Positions 5,257 through 8,459 of a DNA stretch of 8,459 nt are shown here, piece by piece (position 1 is the stretch's first letter; every line of letters starts with the position of its first letter). Position numbers and translations under genes: made by a program. The notes under the pieces are model-generated. The model did no database searches and was not told the DNA's origin. It saw nothing but the letters and a program-made list of their open reading frames with translations. The DNA comes from CAYRML01 sp964425485. Lineage in GTDB: Bacteria; Bacillota; Dehalobacteriia; UBA4068. Where the stretch lies: positions 1-8,459 of the forward strand of contig CAYRML010000059.1 of assembly GCA_964425485.1 (NCBI GenBank), in the 5' to 3' direction.

Positions 5257-6542
5257 ATCTGCTGGAGAATATCCGTCTGGCTTTGGAAGGGCTGCGCGCC
5301 AACAAAATGCGTTCCGTCCTCACTATGCTGGGAATTATTATCGGGGTGGCCGCCGTCATCGGCATCCTCACCGTTGGCACCGGCATGACCTCCTATGTCT
5401 CCAATGCCATGAGCAACCTCGGCGCCACCAATATTACTATCATGCTGCAGGAACGCAGCGATGACGGCTCTTCCTCCTCGCAGGATATGTTCGGGCTTAG
5501 CGGCTTCGGCGGTGCGCTGCCCGAAGCCGACGATCTGATCTCCGATGAGATGATCGAGAATATGCAGGCCCGCTATGAGAATCAGATCGCCAATGTCGGC
5601 CTCAGCGAATCCGTGGGCTCTGGCAAGGCCATGGACGGTCACTTTGAAGCCAATATCACACTGATGGGCGTCAGTGCCTCCTATCTTGATATTGGCAATC
5701 TGGAGATGCTGGAAGGGCGATTTCTCTCCCAGGATAATGTCGCCGCCAAGCGCAGTGTGGCCGTGGTTTCCGACAAATTGGTCAACAATATTTATGGCGG
5801 CAATCCCGCCAAGGCTGTGGGCCAGGAGATCAAGGTCTATGTCAACAGTGAGATTTATACTTTCTCCATCATCGGCGTTTATGAATATGAGCAGAGTGCT
5901 ATGAGCCCTATGCCCACCTCGGAAAAGGATACCAATACCAATATCTATGTTCCCATCACTACGGCCAAGCAACTGACCGGCGCCGATGCTGGTTATCAGA
6001 GCATCACGGTGATGGCTCAGGAGGCAGTCGATCCTTTGGATTTTTCCGAGGAGCTGGAGCGCTTTTTAAGTAAATATTATGAGAATAACAATGACTATAC
6101 CATCACCGCTATCAGCATGAAGAGCATCACCGAGCAATTTGATTCCATCATGAACGCCCTCTCTTTGGCCATCACGGCCATCGCGGCCATCTCTCTTTTG
6201 GTGGGCGGTATCGGCGTCATGAATATCATGCTGGTCTCCGTCACCGAGCGCACGCGCGAAATCGGTACGCGTAAAGCTTTGGGCGCCACCAATAATAATA
6301 TCCGCCTGCAATTCATCGTGGAAAGCACGATCATTTGCCTGGTGGGCGGCTTTATCGGCATTGGGCTGGGCGTGGTGTTAGGATATGCGGGCAGCTATGT
6401 ATTGGGCTTTCCCTCTTGGCCGGAGCCCTCGGCCATCGGCTTGGCTGTCGGATTTTCTATGGCCATTGGTATCTTTTTTGGCTATTACCCGGCCAATAAA
6501 GCCGCCAAGCTGGATCCCATCGAGGCTCTGCGCTATGAATAA
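5253..6542 (+). CDS. ABC transporter permease, MacB/FtsX family
   Basis: This 429-residue membrane subunit dimerises and pairs with the ATPase. It starts at an ATGA overlap with the ATPase stop. The family layout is complete: an N-terminal cytosolic stretch with NKMRSVLTMLGIIIG leading into membrane segment 1 (about 21-43), a long extracytoplasmic MacB-type domain (about 44-300), and the FtsX domain with three membrane segments (about 304-330, 353-378 and 393-412). VTERTREIGTRKALGAT (331-347), just after segment 2, is the classic coupling region, and the terminal NKAAKLDPIEALRYE block is canonical. Unlike E. coli MacB, the ATPase is a separate chain, as in B. subtilis YknYZ. A Ser/Gly-rich linker (about 68-90) follows the first strand of the outer domain. 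These pumps act mechanically on substrates outside the inner membrane, for example peptides or antibiotics; which one is unknown. Confidence 0.95.
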   Translation: MNLLENIRLALEGLRANKMRSVLTMLGIIIGVAAVIGILTVGTGMTSYVSNAMSNLGATNITIMLQERSDDGSSSSQDMFGLSGFGGALPEADDLISDEMIENMQARYENQIANVGLSESVGSGKAMDGHFEANITLMGVSASYLDIGNLEMLEGRFLSQDNVAAKRSVAVVSDKLVNNIYGGNPAKAVGQEIKVYVNSEIYTFSIIGVYEYEQSAMSPMPTSEKDTNTNIYVPITTAKQLTGADAGYQSITVMAQEAVDPLDFSEELERFLSKYYENNNDYTITAISMKSITEQFDSIMNALSLAITAIAAISLLVGGIGVMNIMLVSVTERTREIGTRKALGATNNNIRLQFIVESTIICLVGGFIGIGLGVVLGYAGSYVLGFPSWPEPSAIGLAVGFSMAIGIFFGYYPANKAAKLDPIEALRYE

Positions 6543-6569
6543 AGCAACTGATATTTTCTGATTATATGC

Positions 6570-6598
6570 GGCCGTCCTGGTGGGGACGGCCTCTTTAT
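6570..6598 (+). terminator. Terminator after the efflux operon
   Basis: GGCCGTCC (6570-6577) pairs perfectly with GGACGGCC (6584-6591) around a TGGTGG loop, followed by TCTTTAT. The T tail is interrupted, so some read-through into the two-component genes is possible. Confidence 0.75.
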
Positions 6599-6646
6599 AT
6601 ACGCGATTTATACGGTATCTGCCGCCGGTTTGTGGCCTAAAAAAAA

Positions 6647-6708
6647 CTTAAGCATTTCTTAAATAGTTGCCTACTTGGTTTTTAAGAATCACTTTTATAT
6701 AATTTAAG
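6647..6708 (+). promoter_or_regulatory. Phased TTAA repeats around the regulator promoter, candidate response-regulator site
   Basis: TTAAG or TTAAA occurs at 6648, 6659, 6682 and 6704, giving spacings of 11, 23 and 22 bases, close to whole helical turns. The first two form a CTTAA-N6-CTTAA direct repeat (6647-6651, 6658-6662) just upstream of the -35. OmpR/PhoB-family regulators typically bind hexamer-like direct repeats at 11-bp spacing, so this may be an autoregulatory site. The AT-rich context weakens the case. Confidence 0.4.
6675..6703 (+). promoter_or_regulatory. Promoter of the two-component operon
   Basis: TTGGTT (6675-6680) and a perfect TATAAT (6698-6703) are separated by 17 bp. 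The poor -35 fits a promoter that needs an activator, in line with the repeats directly upstream. The start near 6710 would leave a very short leader, with GGAGG at 6710-6714 close to the 5' end. Confidence 0.6.
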
Positions 6709-6722
6709 CGGAGGATGAGAGT

Positions 6723-7421
6723 ATGTACAATATTTTGATCTGTGATGATGAAAAGGACATTGTGGCCGCCTTAAAGATCTATCTGACGGCCGAAGGTTAT
6801 CACACTCTGGAGGCTTATGACGGCGAAGCGGCGTTGCATCTTTTGCAGGAGAATCAGGTGCACCTGGTCCTCATGGATGTGATGATGCCGAAATTGGACG
6901 GCATCACGGCCACCGCCATCCTGCGCCAGAAATACAATATCCCCGTCATCATCCTCACAGCCAAAAGCGAGGATACGGATAAGGTTTTGGGGCTTAACAT
7001 CGGCGCCGATGATTATATCACCAAACCCTTCAATCCAGTAGAGCTTTTGGCCCGCGTCAAAGCTCAGCTGCGCCGCTATACCAATTTGGGCGGCATGGTC
7101 AAAAACGATAAGGCACTTTCCTGCGGCGAGATCCAGCTGTTTGACCGCGAAAAGAAAGTCCTCTTGGCCGGCGAGCCGGTCGCACTCACTCCTACCGAAT
7201 ATGAAATACTGAAACTGCTGATGAGCCATGCCGGCCAGGTCTTTTCCTCCGCCCAGATCTATCAAGAAGTCTGGAACGACAATGCCTTCAAAGCGGAGGG
7301 CACCGTGGCCGTACATATTCGCCATCTGCGGGAAAAACTGGAGCTTAACCCTGCCGAACCCCGTTATTTGCAGGTGGTTTGGGGGCAGGGTTATAAAATG
7401 GAACGAGGTAATGAATCATGA
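6723..7421 (+). CDS. OmpR/PhoB-family response regulator (VanR-like)
   Basis: This 232-residue cytoplasmic transcription factor is activated by phosphorylation. Receiver domain (1-119): acidic pair Asp8/Asp9, phospho-acceptor Asp52 in LMDVMMP, switch Thr79 in ILTAKSE, and Lys101 in TKPFNP, all in place. DNA-binding winged helix (about 128-228): LTPTEYEILKLL (155-166), the recognition helix VAVHIRHLREKLE (195-207) and the wing WGQGYKM (220-226). The start is set by GGAGG (6710-6714) 8 bases upstream. The gene overlaps the sensor kinase by 4 bases (ATGA), so the pair is a cognate two-component system. Its closest general type is the VanR-like branch common in Clostridia. Control of the adjacent efflux operon, and of its own promoter through the TTAA repeats, is inferred from position. 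Confidence 0.95.
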   Translation: MYNILICDDEKDIVAALKIYLTAEGYHTLEAYDGEAALHLLQENQVHLVLMDVMMPKLDGITATAILRQKYNIPVIILTAKSEDTDKVLGLNIGADDYITKPFNPVELLARVKAQLRRYTNLGGMVKNDKALSCGEIQLFDREKKVLLAGEPVALTPTEYEILKLLMSHAGQVFSSAQIYQEVWNDNAFKAEGTVAVHIRHLREKLELNPAEPRYLQVVWGQGYKMERGNES

Positions 7422-8459
7422 AAAATCTACGTGCTTCTCTCGGCGCCAAGATCGCAGCTTTTATCCTCTGCCTTGTTTGCGCCGTGCTGGCGGTGGGCTC
7501 TTTATACGGATCTTTGCAGATGAACCAGGAAGGGTTATATGATGAGCAGAACCCGGATTTTTATAAGTCCTCACTCTGTTATGATGCCATGCGGGGTTTT
7601 GCCGACGATGTCTATTATAACTACTTCTTCCTGACTATGAAGCAGGTATCATCCGCCGAGCCGCTCTCTTCCGATGAGATATATAATCTCAATAATTATG
7701 AAGAGAACCTCAGCTCTGATGAATGTAACTTCTATTATAGCATCAGCGACCAACGCAGCGGTCGCGTTATACTTAGCAACAGTGCCGGCCAGAATGCCGT
7801 CACCAGCGCTTCCTTCGTTTATACCACAGCCGATTCTGGTGGCAGCTATTATGATGCGGAGCATGATCTGTGGGTGAGGGGCAGCGGCTATTATGATGGA
7901 AATGATCGCGTGATCGAGGAATATTATGATGCTGAATCCAGGCAGTGGTTTGCAGACGGACATGGACTCACTTTGAACGACCAGTATTATAATGTGACGG
8001 TCTATGCCAAACCCACGATCTCATCCCAATCTCCTATCGACGGCCTCTATGATGCTTATGGGCAATTTAACCTCATGCTCTCGATGCGCTATATATCCAT
8101 CATCGTGGGAGCGGCGGCCATTATCGGCTTTATTCTGCTCTTTATCTTCCTCATGCGCGCCGCCGGCCATCGCAAAGACCAAGAAGAGGTGCGCCGCCGC
8201 GGACTGGATTTTGTGCCGCTCGATATTTATGCTCTGGCTGCCGCGCTGATTTGTATGGGGTTTGTGGTGGTCAGCTTTTATTGTTTGAATCTGAGCGGTA
8301 ACAAATTCGTCAATGCCGTTTGGGCCGGAGGTGTCCTGATGCTGGCTTTGTTGCCCGTGCTAGGCTTCTTTTACAGCTTGGCTGCTAATATCAAGGCTGG
8401 CAAACGGTGGCGCAACACCGTCATCTATATGTTGGGCCGGCTGATCTGCAAGGGGATTT
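7418..8459 (+). CDS. Sensor histidine kinase, N-terminal part (3' end outside window)
   Basis: The first 347 residues are visible and the frame is open to the window edge. The ATG overlaps the regulator stop (ATGA), with GAGGT (7405-7409) 8 bases upstream. Predicted layout: membrane segment 1 (about 9-32), an extracytoplasmic sensor region (about 33-222), segment 2 (about 225-246), a short basic cytosolic loop with AGHRKDQEEVRRRGLDFVPL (248-267), then segments 3 (about 272-291) and 4 (about 298-323). The AGHRKD...PLD-Y block after segment 2 recalls sensor kinases of Clostridia that place extra membrane spans before the catalytic part. The HisKA and HATPase domains would lie beyond the edge, so kinase identity rests on this family resemblance and on coupling to the regulator. 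The sensor region is notably Tyr-rich, with six YY pairs and a repeated YYDAE motif (144-148 and 169-173). Confidence 0.8.
   Translation, partial: MKNLRASLGAKIAAFILCLVCAVLAVGSLYGSLQMNQEGLYDEQNPDFYKSSLCYDAMRGFADDVYYNYFFLTMKQVSSAEPLSSDEIYNLNNYEENLSSDECNFYYSISDQRSGRVILSNSAGQNAVTSASFVYTTADSGGSYYDAEHDLWVRGSGYYDGNDRVIEEYYDAESRQWFADGHGLTLNDQYYNVTVYAKPTISSQSPIDGLYDAYGQFNLMLSMRYISIIVGAAAIIGFILLFIFLMRAAGHRKDQEEVRRRGLDFVPLDIYALAAALICMGFVVVSFYCLNLSGNKFVNAVWAGGVLMLALLPVLGFFYSLAANIKAGKRWRNTVIYMLGRLICKGI

Overview
The window looks like chromosomal DNA of a Bacillota (Firmicutes) bacterium, most likely Clostridia or a relative. The grounds are strong GGAGG-type ribosome binding sites, sigmaA-like promoters, short-loop terminators with U tails, a VanR-like response regulator paired with a multi-membrane-span sensor kinase of a clostridial type, and a small cysteine-rich protein that resembles uncharacterised Firmicutes proteins. 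No sequence here fixes the genus. The efflux genes and the pyrF end look fairly GC-rich, while about 480-2350 is visibly more AT-rich and holds small or uncharacterised genes.

Region 1 (1-475) is the 3' end of pyrF (orotidine 5'-phosphate decarboxylase) and its terminator. Region 2 (476-2300) is an accessory-looking stretch. It contains a 135-residue Cys-rich protein (578-985), a 323-base stretch with no convincing gene but several inverted repeats ending in a terminator (986-1334), a 179-residue membrane protein of unknown function (1366-1905), and, on the minus strand, a 49-residue ribbon-helix-helix regulator (1961-2110). The last two genes converge on one perfect 15-bp bidirectional terminator. 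An AT-rich segment with 10-bp direct repeats and a GC-rich, possibly structured segment lie between the regulator and the next operon.

Region 3 (2306-6595) is a three-gene MacAB/YknXYZ-type ABC efflux operon: a good extended -10 promoter, a very long periplasmic-adaptor-like protein (704 aa), an ABC ATPase and an FtsX/MacB-type permease. The genes overlap by 8 and 4 bases, and a terminator follows. Region 4 (6640-8459) is a two-component system: an OmpR/PhoB-family response regulator and a sensor kinase, overlapping by 4 bases, with the kinase running off the end of the window before its catalytic domains. TTAA-type repeats at about 11-bp phase surround the regulator promoter and are a candidate autoregulatory site.

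The likely working unit is sensor kinase -> response regulator -> efflux pump, inferred from adjacency only; the substrate and signal cannot be read from the sequence. The items most worth a second look are the extended coiled-coil adaptor with its internal repeats and acidic cytosolic tail, the unexplained 986-1308 stretch, and the solo ribbon-helix-helix gene with its phased upstream repeats. I found no CRISPR array, insertion sequence, tRNA, rRNA or integrase.
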